Origin: Nocardia gamkensis NBRC 108242
GTDB taxonomy: Bacteria; Actinomycetota; Actinomycetes; Mycobacteriales; Mycobacteriaceae
Direction: 5' to 3'
Assembly (NCBI RefSeq): GCF_001612985.1
Contig: NZ_BDBM01000005.1
Coordinates: 124,001 to 188,000, forward strand
DNA: 64,000 nucleotides
Position numbers and translations under genes: made by a program. The notes under the pieces are model-generated. The model was not told the origin of the DNA. It saw nothing but the letters and a program-made list of their open reading frames with translations, and made no database searches. Position 1 is the first letter of the stretch, and the number at the start of each line of letters is the position of its first letter. Below, one piece after another: positions 1-8,552 of the stretch.

Positions 1-68
1 GGGCCGGGATCGAACCGGCGACCTTCCGCTTTTCAGGCGGACGCTCGTACCAACTGAGCTACCTGGCC
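1..68 (-). tRNA. tRNA-Phe (GAA), 3' end cut by window edge
   Basis: On the minus strand the sequence folds as a tRNA. It has acceptor 5' strand GGCCAGG at 68-62, a D arm, anticodon loop CTGAAAA with anticodon GAA, and a T arm GCCGG-TTCGATC-CCGGC. Only two bases of the 3' acceptor strand are inside the window, so the last bases are missing. It heads a minus-strand tRNA cluster together with Asp and Glu. Confidence 0.97.
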
Positions 69-126
69 GCAGGCACCCGAAGTGAATGCCATACGCGAAA
101 CGCCGGATATCTCCGGCGCTTACTTG

Positions 127-200
127 CGACCCTGACGGGACTCGAACCCGCGACCTCCGCCGTGACAGGGCGGCGCGCTAACCAACTGCGCCACAGGGCC
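127..200 (-). tRNA. tRNA-Asp (GTC)
   Basis: The minus strand gives a complete 74-nt cloverleaf. Acceptor GGCCCTG pairs with CAGGGTC (one G-U), the discriminator is G, the anticodon loop CTGTCAC gives anticodon GTC, and the T arm is GCGGG-TTCGAGT-CCCGT. CCA is not encoded. A short palindrome (CGCCGGATATCTCCGGCG, 101-118) lies between this gene and tRNA-Phe and could be a processing or termination hairpin. Confidence 0.97.
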
Positions 201-229
201 ATGCTCTGCTACCAACGATCCGAAGATCG

Positions 230-302
230 TACCCCCTACGGGATTCGAACCCGCGCTACCGCCTTGAAAGGGCGGCGTCCTAGGCCGCTAGACGAAGGGG
301 GC
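230..302 (-). tRNA. tRNA-Glu (TTC)
   Basis: The minus strand gives a complete 73-nt tRNA. Acceptor GCCCCCT pairs with AGGGGGT (the first pair is G-U), the discriminator is A, the anticodon loop CTTTCAA gives anticodon TTC, and the T arm carries GGTTCGAATCC. It is the promoter-proximal member of the Glu-Asp-Phe order, a common actinobacterial tRNA cluster. Confidence 0.97.
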
Positions 303-396
303 TCGCCCCGGATTTCTCCGGACCGGCTTTCAACGGCTGTCCGTTGGGAGCTGGGATAGCTTATGACAGACCGGACTCGATTCCCAAACCGGCTGG

Positions 397-1062
397 TCAG
401 AGGCTCAAACCGAGCTCCTCCAAGCGGGCCTGGGTGCGCCAGCCGTCGCTGCGGAACTTCTCCAGCCATTCCGGGGTGGCCATCGCCTCCATCACGACCT
501 CGAGTGCCTCCTCGAACCGTGCCCGCAGATCGACCTGCCCGCCGAGCAGGTCCACCATGTACCGCTGACCGGCCAGCGCGGCGGCGAGCGTGCGGGTGAA
601 CCGGTCGGGGTCGGCGTCGGCGCGCAGCTGCCCGTGGTCGATGGCACGGACGGTGAGCACCCTGGTGGTGCGGCCCAGGATGCGGCCGCCACCGGCCTGC
701 ACGTCACGGTAGAAGTCCGGCTCGATGATCAGCCGGTACTCGGCCTGCACGATGATGTCGTGCTCGAGCCGCAGCGCGATCTCGTCGACCACCCCGTGCA
801 GGACGTCCAGCGGGCTGAGATCCGTTCGGGCCAGCCAGCGCTCGGCGGAGGCGCGGTAGCGTTCCACCGCGGTCTCCAGCACCGCGCGTGCCAGATCTTC
901 TTTCGAATCGAAATGGAAGTACATGGCGCCCTTGGTGGCACGCGACCCTTCCAATATGCGGTTGAGCGATGCAGCGGCATAGCCGCTCTTCCCGAACTCA
1001 ACGGCGGCGGACCTGATAATCGCCGCCCGTGTCCGGCGCGCCCGCTCTTGCTGCCGTGCCAT
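397..1062 (-). CDS. TetR-family regulator, gamma-butyrolactone-receptor (ScbR/ArpA) type
   Basis: A 221-residue TetR-type repressor. The N-terminal helix-turn-helix (about residues 8-55) starts MARQQERARRTRAAI and carries the TKGAMYFHF recognition segment. This is the pattern of the ScbR/ArpA/CprB gamma-butyrolactone receptors rather than of drug-efflux TetRs. The C-terminal half should form the ligand pocket and dimer interface. No butyrolactone synthase (AfsA/ScbA) is visible nearby, so the ligand and targets are unknown; it may be a pseudo-receptor. It stands alone between a tRNA cluster and a long gene-free stretch. The ATG at 1062 fits the family N-terminus. The TetR class is certain; the butyrolactone sub-type is judged from sequence pattern. 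Confidence 0.85.
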   Translation of the reverse strand: MARQQERARRTRAAIIRSAAVEFGKSGYAAASLNRILEGSRATKGAMYFHFDSKEDLARAVLETAVERYRASAERWLARTDLSPLDVLHGVVDEIALRLEHDIIVQAEYRLIIEPDFYRDVQAGGGRILGRTTRVLTVRAIDHGQLRADADPDRFTRTLAAALAGQRYMVDLLGGQVDLRARFEEALEVVMEAMATPEWLEKFRSDGWRTQARLEELGLSL

Positions 1063-1915
1063 GCTCGAAACGCCTCCGAAGCCTACTCGCCGCCAATCGC
1101 CATCCCCGAAGGAACGGACCCTCGGCGCGAATTCCTGAGTTTTATCAATACGTCGAACCCGGTTTTTCGACCGATTTCAAACCTTCGGTACGAAAACTCG
1201 CGGAAAACCTGTAACACACCAGCTGGTATAGTTTGCCTGCCCGGGTGCGCCGCAGGGGGTGCGCATCCGGGCATTTCTTCGTCCTGAACGTGCCTCCTCC
1301 TGCGGCATAGAGTTCCGTCGAGCCGTGGCCGGCCGGACCGGCCGCGGCGCCTTCGGACACGGAAACGACAATCCGAATTCCGCAGCGCCGATCGAGTCGA
1401 CGATTCTTTCGGAATTCACCAAGGCGTCACCGTACCCGGAATCCCGATCCGACACGCGGCAAACCGAGGAGTCAGGTGGCCATCCGATTCCGCTTTCTGT
1501 TACGGCAAATATTCGGCAACACAACCGGCCCCTCCGGTGGGTGCGCGAATTCGCCAGCGGCCCAGGATTGTTCACGCGAGCCGACCGGCAAGCCGGACAA
1601 CCGGCCGCCGCCCACGTTTCGCCCGCCAACCCGCCCCACGAGCCTCGCCCGGCCAGAGCCGTTCACCCCCTGCAAATCCAAAGACATTGCCAGCCAACAC
1701 GATTGAATGATATCCAGATCCAGCTAAGATGAACAAAGCTGGGTGCCAAGTGTTTACCGCCTGCATCGCCCTCGCGCACGCCGCGTTACCCACCGCCACG
1801 CCGCCCCGCGACGCACCCGCCCCGCCACACCGACCCCACCCATCCAACCCGCCCGCCGACACGAACTCCCCCGATTGGGGCATCCGCCCCCGATCCCACT
1901 ACACTGTTCCTCCGC
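1063..1915. other. Gene-free stretch upstream of tetR gene
   Basis: No reading frame here resembles a protein. Three structures are visible. GTCGAA-N8-TTCGAC at 1152-1171 is a possible operator upstream of the TetR gene. A TATAGT hexamer lies at 1227-1232. A hairpin, GCCCGGGTGCGC (1239-1250) with GCGCATCCGGGC (1261-1272), begins where a transcript from that hexamer would start. The remainder looks like non-coding or decayed sequence. Confidence 0.5.
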
Positions 1916-1988
1916 GCCCCTATAGCTCAGTTGGTAGAGCTACGGACTTTTAATCCGCAGGTCGTAGGTTCGAGCCCTACTGGGGGCA
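1916..1988 (+). tRNA. tRNA-Lys (TTT)
   Basis: A complete 73-nt tRNA. Acceptor GCCCCTA pairs with TGGGGGC, the discriminator is A, the D arm is GCTCAGTTGGTAGAGC, the anticodon loop CTTTTAA gives anticodon TTT, and the T arm carries GGTTCGAGCCC. It is followed directly by a strong hairpin terminator. Confidence 0.97.
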
Positions 1989-1992
1989 CAGC

Positions 1993-2025
1993 GGTCGGGC
2001 GCCCGGGCACTCCGGGCGCCCGACC
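1993..2025 (+). terminator. Hairpin terminator after tRNA-Lys
   Basis: A perfect 14-bp stem, GGTCGGGCGCCCGG (1993-2006) with CCGGGCGCCCGACC (2012-2025), has a 5-nt loop and is followed by TGTTT. It sits five bases after the tRNA-Lys 3' end. Confidence 0.85.
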
Positions 2026-3077
2026 TGTTTCGCGGAGTTCTATGCGGTGAAGCACCGGTTATACCGGCCAGGACACGCCGCGTCGAGGCTCCGCTCTCCG
2101 ATGTCGCGCACAATGCTTCGAGATCATCGGAGCCGAACTCGGCGCCTCGGCCGACAAGCCGTTCGACGGCTCCTTTCCTTACCGTCCCTATGCGGCGGAG
2201 TTAGTGGACCGCCATGCGAGGGATTTGCGGACGCCTCGGCTGGAGAGCGGATACGACGAGACAGAGTCATAGGCCCGCCCGCGACGGGGACAACGAGACG
2301 CCCAGTGCGACCGGTCGGATTGTGACAAAGGACATAGTCAGTTCAGGGCCGGTGCTGATCGCGCAGATCGCGACTCGCATCTCGGCGAGCCCGCCGCCCG
2401 GTGCGGCCACGTGGTCGATCGCGGTGGATGACCCGGCGACGCTGGGAAGCCGGCCTGGTGCGGCAGATTTCCGACGTCTATATGCGCCGCCCGGGGCGCT
2501 GCGTCTACAGAAGTAAGGGGCCGTCCGAGAACGCGCTTTCCACAACAGACCGTGCGCCGACCTGATCGTGCGGAGCCCGGAGCGGGACGGGCGTCCGCGT
2601 CCATGAGACAGGGATGGGTGGCGCTTGGGCCACACACGCCGGTTTCGGCCCCCGCGCCTCACTCGCGCCCGACCGAGGCGGTCGTCGGACCATGCGACGC
2701 GGGCTCTCGAACCGTGACCTTCGAGGAAGACCGGCTCACCCGGACGCAGACAGTTGGATTCGGCGTGCCGTGTTCGACACGCGCGAGCGTTGGGTACTCG
2801 ATTCATTGTCGGGGCGGTGGCGGATTGTGCGATTCCCCACCTCCCGCTAACAGCGTGAACCCCGCGTCGATAGTCCTCTCGTTCACAGGAAGAACCCATA
2901 CACTCGTGTGGATCACTGAACGGCGAAGACGTCGTATGTGGTGGATCACCAGGGCATCGATCGTCTAACGGATGCGTTTCGCATCACACCTACGGTGCCG
3001 TAAGGTATGGCCGCAACGGTATCGGTCTACCTTTGGATGACCTGCACGACCGGAAGCACACACTGAAGGGTTCATAC
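2026..3077. other. Stretch without an intact gene; possible decayed coding segments
   Basis: I find no complete gene in this kilobase. From 2051 to about 2272 (+ strand) one frame is open for some 70 codons and reads like protein in its second half (FEIIGAELGAS, then PFDGSFPYRPYAAEL), but it has no ATG or GTG start. A second protein-like run ends at 2850 (RRAVFDTRERWVLDS). I recognise neither; they may be remnants. The last 90 bases hold the desaturase promoter region. Confidence 0.4.
2991..3006 (+). promoter_or_regulatory. Candidate operator/-10 upstream of desA1-like gene
   Basis: TACGG-TG-CCGTA (2991-3002) is an inverted repeat within the longer ACCTACGG...CCGTAAGGT. It overlaps TAAGGT (3001-3006), which fits an actinobacterial -10. 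The start codon lies about 70 bases downstream. TetR-type regulators of unsaturated-lipid synthesis control desaturase genes in mycobacteria; assigning this site to one is inference. Confidence 0.4.
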
Positions 3078-4049
3078 ATGGCAAGGGATCTGACTCAACT
3101 CGAGCTTCTGACGGAGTTGGAGCCGGTTGCCGAAGAAAACGTCAACCGGCACCTCTCCATGGCAAAGGAATGGCATCCGCACGACTACGTCCCGTGGGAC
3201 GACGGCCGCAATTTCGCGGCACTCGGTGGGGTGGACTGGGATCCGGAGCAGTCCCGGCTCAACGAGGTCGCGAAGGCGGCCATGGTCACCAACCTGCTCA
3301 CCGAGGACAACCTGCCCTCCTATCACCGGGAGATCGCCGAGAATTTCTCTCAGGATGGCGCGTGGGGCACCTGGGTGGGCCGCTGGACCGCCGAGGAGAA
3401 CCGCCACGGCATCGTGATGCGGGACTACCTGGTAGTGACCCGCGGCGTCGATCCCGTCGCCCTCGAGGAAGCCAGGATGGTCCACATGACCAACGGCTTC
3501 GCCTCCCCTGCCGAAGCCGACGCGGGCTTCCTGCATTCCGTCGCGTACGTCACCTTCCAGGAACTCGCCACCCGGGTCAGCCACCGCAACACCGGCAAGG
3601 TCTGTGACGACCCGATCGCCGACCGCATGCTGCAGCGCGTCGCCGCCGACGAGAACTTGCACATGATCTTCTACCGCAACATGTGCGGCGCCGCCCTCGA
3701 CCTGACCCCTGACCAGGCCATCGAGGCGATCACCCTGATCCTGGAGAACTTCCAGATGCCGGGCGCCGGCATGCCCAACTTCCGCCGCAACGGCGTGCTG
3801 ATGGCCAAGCACGGCATCTACGATCTGCGCCAGCACCTGGAAGAGGTCGTCCAGCCGGTGCTGAAGAAGTGGAACATCTTCGAGCGCAGCGACTTCACCG
3901 CCCGCGGCGAGGCGGTCCGTGATCGCCTCGGCCTTTTCCTGGACAAGCTGAGCAAGGACGTCGTCAAGTTCGAGGAACAGCGGGACCGGATGCTGGCCCG
4001 CGAGGCCGCCAAGCGCGATCGTCAGATGGCGGGTAGCTCCGTAGGCTGA
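3078..4049 (+). CDS. desA1: Acyl-ACP desaturase, DesA1-like
   Basis: A 323-residue soluble ferritin-like diiron desaturase (FA_desaturase_2 family) that inserts a double bond into acyl chains carried on ACP. Mycobacterial DesA1 acts on mycolic-acid precursors. The sequence follows mycobacterial DesA1 closely from start to end (NRHLSMAKEW, TEDNLPSYHREIA). The diiron ligand motifs EENRH (TAEENRHG) and DENLH (AADENLHMIFYR) are present. The ATG at 3078 with GAAGGG eight bases upstream is preferred over in-frame codons further up. The next gene downstream is dusB, the Rv0824c-Rv0823c order of M. tuberculosis. A strong hairpin follows the gene. Confidence 0.93.
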   Translation: MARDLTQLELLTELEPVAEENVNRHLSMAKEWHPHDYVPWDDGRNFAALGGVDWDPEQSRLNEVAKAAMVTNLLTEDNLPSYHREIAENFSQDGAWGTWVGRWTAEENRHGIVMRDYLVVTRGVDPVALEEARMVHMTNGFASPAEADAGFLHSVAYVTFQELATRVSHRNTGKVCDDPIADRMLQRVAADENLHMIFYRNMCGAALDLTPDQAIEAITLILENFQMPGAGMPNFRRNGVLMAKHGIYDLRQHLEEVVQPVLKKWNIFERSDFTARGEAVRDRLGLFLDKLSKDVVKFEEQRDRMLAREAAKRDRQMAGSSVG

Positions 4050-4065
4050 GCGCCCGGTTACAGCA

Positions 4066-4096
4066 CGCCGCCGCCCCGGAGTCCGGGGCGGCGGCG
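4066..4096 (+). terminator. Hairpin terminator after desA1
   Basis: A 13-bp GC-rich stem, CGCCGCCGCCCCG (4066-4078) with CGGGGCGGCGGCG (4084-4096), has a 5-nt loop. It starts 16 bases after the desaturase stop codon. There is no T tract, as is common in actinobacteria. Confidence 0.7.
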
Positions 4097-4177
4097 GTGG
4101 TATGAACGGCGCCGGTGCCGCGCCGCGCTGTGACCCGCTCCGGCCGACTTACGTGCGGAAATGAGACACTGGTCGGC

Positions 4178-5326
4178 GTGACGATGACTACCGAGGCGAT
4201 GACGAAGCTGCGGATCGGGCCGTATCCGGTCGATCCGCCGGTCGTGCTCGCGCCGATGGCGGGCATCACGAATCTGGCGTTCCGCAAGTTGTGCCGGGAA
4301 TTCGGCAGCCCTACCTCGATCTACGTGTGCGAGATGATCACCGCGCGAGCGGTGGTCGAGCGCAACGAGAAGACGCTGCACATGATGTCCTTCGATGCCG
4401 ACGAGCATCCCCGCTCGATGCAGCTCTACGGCGTGGACCCGGACACGCTCGGCGAAGCGGTGCGCATCATCGTCGGCGAGGGCTGGGCCGACCACATCGA
4501 CCTCAACCTCGGCTGCCCCGTGCCCAAGGTCACCCGGCTCGGCGGCGGCGCCGCCCTGCCGTACAAGCGGACGCTGTTCCGGCACATCGTGCGCGCCATG
4601 GTGCGGGCGGCGGAACCGGCGGGGGTCCCGATCACCCTGAAGTTTCGCATCGGCATCGATGACGCCCACCGCACCTATCTGGACGCGGGACGCATCGCGG
4701 AAGCCGAGGGCGCGCGGGCGGTCGCGCTACACGCCCGCACGGCTGCGCAGCGCTACTCCGGCGAGGCCGACTGGACCGCGATCGCCCGGCTCAAAGAGGC
4801 CGTCACCTCGATCCCGGTCCTCGGCAACGGCGACATCTTCTCGGCGGACGACGCGGTTCGCATGATGGCCGCGACCGGGTGTGACGGTGTGGTCGTCGGA
4901 CGCGGCTGCCTGGGCAGGCCGTGGCTGTTCGCCGAACTGCAGGCGGCGCTGCGCGGGGAGCCGCTGCCCGCCGCGCCCGATCTGGGCCGGGTCGGCGCCG
5001 TGCTGTATCGGCACGGGGCCCTGCTGTCCGAGCACCTCGGAGAGGACAAGGCCATGCGTGACCTGCGCAAGCACATGGCCTGGTATTTGATGGGCTTCCC
5101 GGTCGGCGCCGACCTGCGTCGCGCGTTCGCCACCGTGGACAGCCTCGCTCGGCTGCAAGATCTTGTCGGGCAGCTCGATCCGACCGCGCCCTTCCCGAAG
5201 GACGCGGAGGGTCCGCGCGGGCGTCAGGGCTCGCCGGGCAAGGTCGCGCTGCCGCACGGCTGGCTCGACGACCCGGACGATCCCGCGGTGCCACGCGCGG
5301 CGGATGTGATGCACAGCGGCGGGTGA
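4178..5326 (+). CDS. dusB: tRNA-dihydrouridine synthase (DusB type)
   Basis: An FMN-dependent enzyme that reduces uridine to dihydrouridine in tRNA D-loops. It has 382 residues. The TIM-barrel Dus domain opens with VVLAPMAGITNLAFR, has the NLGCPVPKV motif containing the catalytic Cys, KFRIGIDD, HARTAAQRYSG and the FMN-phosphate segment GNGDIF...GVVVGRGCLGRPWLF, then a C-terminal helical tRNA-binding domain. The GTG at 4178 is chosen; an ATG two codons later (4184) is an equally possible start. No Shine-Dalgarno sequence is visible, so the mRNA may be leaderless. M. tuberculosis Rv0823c is the positional equivalent. Confidence 0.93.
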   Translation: MTMTTEAMTKLRIGPYPVDPPVVLAPMAGITNLAFRKLCREFGSPTSIYVCEMITARAVVERNEKTLHMMSFDADEHPRSMQLYGVDPDTLGEAVRIIVGEGWADHIDLNLGCPVPKVTRLGGGAALPYKRTLFRHIVRAMVRAAEPAGVPITLKFRIGIDDAHRTYLDAGRIAEAEGARAVALHARTAAQRYSGEADWTAIARLKEAVTSIPVLGNGDIFSADDAVRMMAATGCDGVVVGRGCLGRPWLFAELQAALRGEPLPAAPDLGRVGAVLYRHGALLSEHLGEDKAMRDLRKHMAWYLMGFPVGADLRRAFATVDSLARLQDLVGQLDPTAPFPKDAEGPRGRQGSPGKVALPHGWLDDPDDPAVPRAADVMHSGG

Positions 5327-5486
5327 CGGCAACCACACAGCGAACACCGTCGCCCAACAGCGCTGTGACCTGTCCGTTTTCACGGTGGGGTGGCCCGCCG
5401 AGGCGGAATCGTTATCATTGCGGAATCGGTGCCGCCGGTCGAGTGTGACCTGAGCGGAAAAGCAGGACGAAAAGCGAGGTTCGTTG

Positions 5487-7868
5487 GTGGGTGACGATCG
5501 GCACGGGCGTTCGCCACGGCCCGGAGGTCGCGCCCCGTGGGAGCGGTATCCCGCGGACGACAACTCCGAAGGAGACGCCGCACGCACGTCTCGTCGTTCG
5601 CGCCATACCGACGCCACCCCGGACCAGAGTTCCGCGCCCCTGACGGTCCAGGATCTGGTCCAGCGGGTCGACAACGAACGCAGCGGCCGCCGAGGCCGTC
5701 GCGCCGAGCCCGCACCGCCGGACCCGGGCGCCGCCCCCAGCCGAGGACGCCGCGCGGAACCCACCCCGGCTCCCGGACCCGGCCGAGGACGCCGCGCCGA
5801 GCCCATCCCGCCGGACCCGGCTGCCGCACCCGGCCGAGGACGCCGCGCCGAGCCCCCACCGCCGGGCGCGGGCACTCCGCCGAGCCAGACGCGCCGCCCC
5901 GAGCAGGTACCGCCGCAGGCAGGGCCCCCATCACAACGGGGCAACCGCGCGGAGCCACCGCAGGAAGCTCCCCGGCACCCGGCCGGCCCGCCCGCGAACC
6001 GTCCACCGACTCCCGCCAACGGCCGCGGCGCCGCAGCCGGTCCCCGGCGTGCACCGGACTCGCCACCACTACGCCAGACGGGCAGTTCGCCGGTGGTCCA
6101 GGACATCACCAGCGCCACACCGGCCGCCCGCGCCACGACCCGCCGCCCCGCCGAGCGCTCGGCGTCCGCCGCACCACCCGCCGCGCCCGTCGCTCCTCCG
6201 GAACCGGAGCTGGCCGAGGAGGTCACGGACGTCCTTCCTCCGCTCGAAGAGCCCACGCGGGCCAAGCGTAAGGGCGTGGGCTGGCCGACCAAGGAGGGCA
6301 AGGACGCCAAACCGAAGGCGGTCGGCACCGCCCAGACCCGTCTGCAGGCCTCCCGGCAGCGCCGCAACAAGCGTCTGCGGACCGCGGGAAGAGCGGGAGG
6401 AGCAGTGTGCGCCGTCCTCGCATTGCTGGTCACCGGCGGCGGCTGGAGTTACCTGCGGTCGACGACGGACAGCTTCACCCAGGTCAACGCCCTCGATGAG
6501 AACTCAGAGGACATCGTCGATTCCAATGCACAGCTCGGCGACGAGAACTACCTGCTCGTTGGCACCGACACCCGCGCAGGGGCCAACGGCCAACTCGGCG
6601 CGGGCACTTTGGACGACGCCGAAGGCGCCCGCGCAGACACCACCATGCTCGTCCACATCCCGAAGAACCGGAGTCGGGTCGTCGTAATATCCTTCCCGCG
6701 CGACCTGGACGTGACCAGGCCCCAGTGCAATGGGTGGGACAACGAAAAAGGCACATACTCCGACGAGAAGTTCCCATCGGCCATAGGCGACAAGCTCAAC
6801 GCCGTCTACAATCTCGGCGGCCCGATGTGCCTCGTCTCCACGATTCAGCGCCTCACCGGCGCGTCGATCAATCACTTCATCGGCATCGACTTCGCCGGTT
6901 TCGAGTCGATGGTCAACCAGATCGATGGCGTCGAGGTCTGCGCGTCCAAGCCGCTCGTCGACGACGTGCTCGGCACCATCCTCGAGCACCCGGGCAAGCA
7001 GCGCATCGACGGCCAAACCGCGCTGAACTACGTGCGCGCCAGGCATGTCTACGGTGAGGAGCGCAGCGATTATGACCGCATCAACCGACAGCAACGCTTC
7101 CTCGCTTCGTTGCTGCGCGGCACGCTGTCCAGCAAGGTGCTGTTCAATCCGGGCAAACTGAACGGCTTCATCAGTGCGCTTCGTGAGCACACCTGGGTCA
7201 ACAAGGTCGAAACAACCGACCTACTGATGCTGGGACGGTCACTGCAGAAGATCGATGCCGGCGCGGTCACCTTCATCACCGTCCCCACTGCGGGCACCAC
7301 CACCTACGGCAACGAGATCCCCCGCGAATCCGACATCAAGGCGATCTTCAAGGCGATCCGCGACGATCAGCCCCTGCCGGGCGAGAAGCCGACCGTCCAG
7401 GCGAACGCGCCCGTCCCCACCCAGGCCGCGGCGACACCGACCAAGCACCGGGCGGTGGATCCCTCCACCGTCTCGCTGCTGGTGTCCAACGGCTCCGGGG
7501 TCGAAGGTCTGGCGCGCACGGCCGCCACCAAGCTCGGCAACCAGGGCTTCACGATCTACAACACCGGAAATTACGCCAACGGCACCTCACCGACGACGAA
7601 GGTCCGCTACGCCGCGGGCCTGGAATCCGAGGCAGCCACCGTGGCCAGCTCCATTCCCGGCGCGACCATCGAGGCCGCCGACGATCTCGGCGGCATCGTC
7701 GAGGTCGTCATCGGAGGCGACTCGGCGAACGGCGTCGTCGTGAAGGCGCCGACTCCGGTCGGTGACGAGATCACCAACGTCGCGACGAGCACCCCGAAGG
7801 ATTCGACGCCGACCGTACTGCCCTCGGACCTGGAACATGTCAACGCGGCCGAGGACATCTGCAAGTAG
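5487..7868 (+). CDS. LytR-CpsA-Psr (LCP) family cell-wall ligase with repeat-rich N-terminus
   Basis: A 793-residue membrane protein. LCP enzymes transfer polymers from lipid carriers to peptidoglycan; in mycolata this is arabinogalactan ligation. Residues 1 to about 290 are disordered and Pro/Arg-rich, with at least four near-identical RGRRAEP units (around nt 5690-5860) and degenerate copies after them. One transmembrane segment follows at about 300-322. The LCP catalytic domain begins near residue 350 (YLLVGTDTRAG, RADTTMLVHI, VVVISFPRDLDV, with the conserved Asp and Arg residues). A LytR_C domain lies near 660-750 (VSLLVSNGSGVEGLA). The GTG at 5487 follows GCGAGG by seven bases; a TTG at 5484 is the alternative. 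The position matches Rv0822c, also an LCP protein. Confidence 0.92.
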   Translation: MGDDRHGRSPRPGGRAPWERYPADDNSEGDAARTSRRSRHTDATPDQSSAPLTVQDLVQRVDNERSGRRGRRAEPAPPDPGAAPSRGRRAEPTPAPGPGRGRRAEPIPPDPAAAPGRGRRAEPPPPGAGTPPSQTRRPEQVPPQAGPPSQRGNRAEPPQEAPRHPAGPPANRPPTPANGRGAAAGPRRAPDSPPLRQTGSSPVVQDITSATPAARATTRRPAERSASAAPPAAPVAPPEPELAEEVTDVLPPLEEPTRAKRKGVGWPTKEGKDAKPKAVGTAQTRLQASRQRRNKRLRTAGRAGGAVCAVLALLVTGGGWSYLRSTTDSFTQVNALDENSEDIVDSNAQLGDENYLLVGTDTRAGANGQLGAGTLDDAEGARADTTMLVHIPKNRSRVVVISFPRDLDVTRPQCNGWDNEKGTYSDEKFPSAIGDKLNAVYNLGGPMCLVSTIQRLTGASINHFIGIDFAGFESMVNQIDGVEVCASKPLVDDVLGTILEHPGKQRIDGQTALNYVRARHVYGEERSDYDRINRQQRFLASLLRGTLSSKVLFNPGKLNGFISALREHTWVNKVETTDLLMLGRSLQKIDAGAVTFITVPTAGTTTYGNEIPRESDIKAIFKAIRDDQPLPGEKPTVQANAPVPTQAAATPTKHRAVDPSTVSLLVSNGSGVEGLARTAATKLGNQGFTIYNTGNYANGTSPTTKVRYAAGLESEAATVASSIPGATIEAADDLGGIVEVVIGGDSANGVVVKAPTPVGDEITNVATSTPKDSTPTVLPSDLEHVNAAEDICK

Positions 7869-7872
7869 ACGA

Positions 7873-7896
7873 CCGGGTGCACACAGCACCACCCGG
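7873..7896 (+). terminator. Possible hairpin terminator after LCP gene
   Basis: CCGGGTG (7873-7879) pairs with CACCCGG (7890-7896) across a 10-nt loop, four bases after the LCP stop codon. The stem is short and lacks a T tract, so support is moderate. Confidence 0.4.
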
Positions 7897-8014
7897 CGAC
7901 GCCCGCAGGCCGGGTGCGTATCGAGTCACGTTCTACCGCAACAATATTCGCTTCGGCTCTTATTCAGTGGCTGCTAGTGTAGAGAACGTAACCATCAACA
8001 TGGAGGGGGTTTCA

Positions 8015-8242
8015 GTGGTACGCAAACTAATCGTCGGAGCAACCGCAGCGGCGGCCGCCTTGGCATTGTTCGCAGGTCCTGCCCAAGCGGTCGGGTGGTG
8101 GCAGTACGACACGGCACAGGAATGTGAGCACGCCCGACAGCAGTTTGTAGACAGAGGAAGCCGCGTAAGTGGATGCGAATTCAACCCCAACGGCAGCTCG
8201 TTCGGCGACGGTGACGCCTGGGGGTTCCACGTTTACAGCTAG
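8015..8242 (+). CDS. Small secreted protein of unknown function
   Basis: A 75-residue preprotein. The N-terminus (VRKLIVGATAAAAALALFAGPAQA) is a classic Sec signal peptide with an AQA cleavage site. The mature part is about 51 residues and begins VGWWQYD. It contains two cysteines (QECEH and SGCEF) that could form one disulfide, and it ends DAWGFHVYS. The GTG at 8015 is chosen because GGAGGGGG (8002-8009) lies five bases upstream; the ATG at 8000 would place that Shine-Dalgarno inside the gene. It is flanked by hairpins and forms its own unit. I do not recognise the family; small cysteine-paired secreted proteins of this kind are common in Nocardia. Confidence 0.8.
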   Translation: MVRKLIVGATAAAAALALFAGPAQAVGWWQYDTAQECEHARQQFVDRGSRVSGCEFNPNGSSFGDGDAWGFHVYS

Positions 8243-8251
8243 TTCTGGCCG

Positions 8252-8298
8252 AACTCCGATGGTGACGGCGCGAGCGCTCGGTCACCATCGGAGTTTTC
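8252..8298 (+). terminator. Strong intrinsic terminator
   Basis: A perfect 15-bp stem, AACTCCGATGGTGAC (8252-8266) with GTCACCATCGGAGTT (8281-8295), has a 14-nt loop and is followed by TTC. It lies ten bases after the secreted-protein stop. The 254 bases from here to phoU contain no other gene that I can see. Confidence 0.9.
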
Positions 8299-8552
8299 GT
8301 GGTGAGGTCACCCCGCCCTCCGATGCGGAGCACCTCAAACGCCGCCAAGGAGATCCGCAAGTAGCTCCTGGCGCACAAGATAGGACGAATGCGACGTAGA
8401 TCACAGTCGTCGTGATGTCGTCGTTCAAGGCCGTCGAGGATGCGGATCGCGGTCGTTGAATGGTCAACAGCAACCCGCGCGCTAATGATGCACACCGGTC
8501 ATTCACTCGGCGTTCGTGACTTGGTCAGCGTGGCGAACTAGGGTCAGGTTCC

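Noticed and set aside
2267..2899. A 210-codon minus-strand frame in the gene-free stretch before desA1.
   Set aside because: No family resemblance, Arg/Pro/Ser-rich composition and no ribosome-binding site. It is more likely chance opening in GC-rich DNA.
4727..6433. A 568-codon minus-strand frame over dusB and the LCP repeats.
   Set aside because: Antisense to two clear genes; its apparent repeats mirror the RGRRAEP units of the LCP gene.
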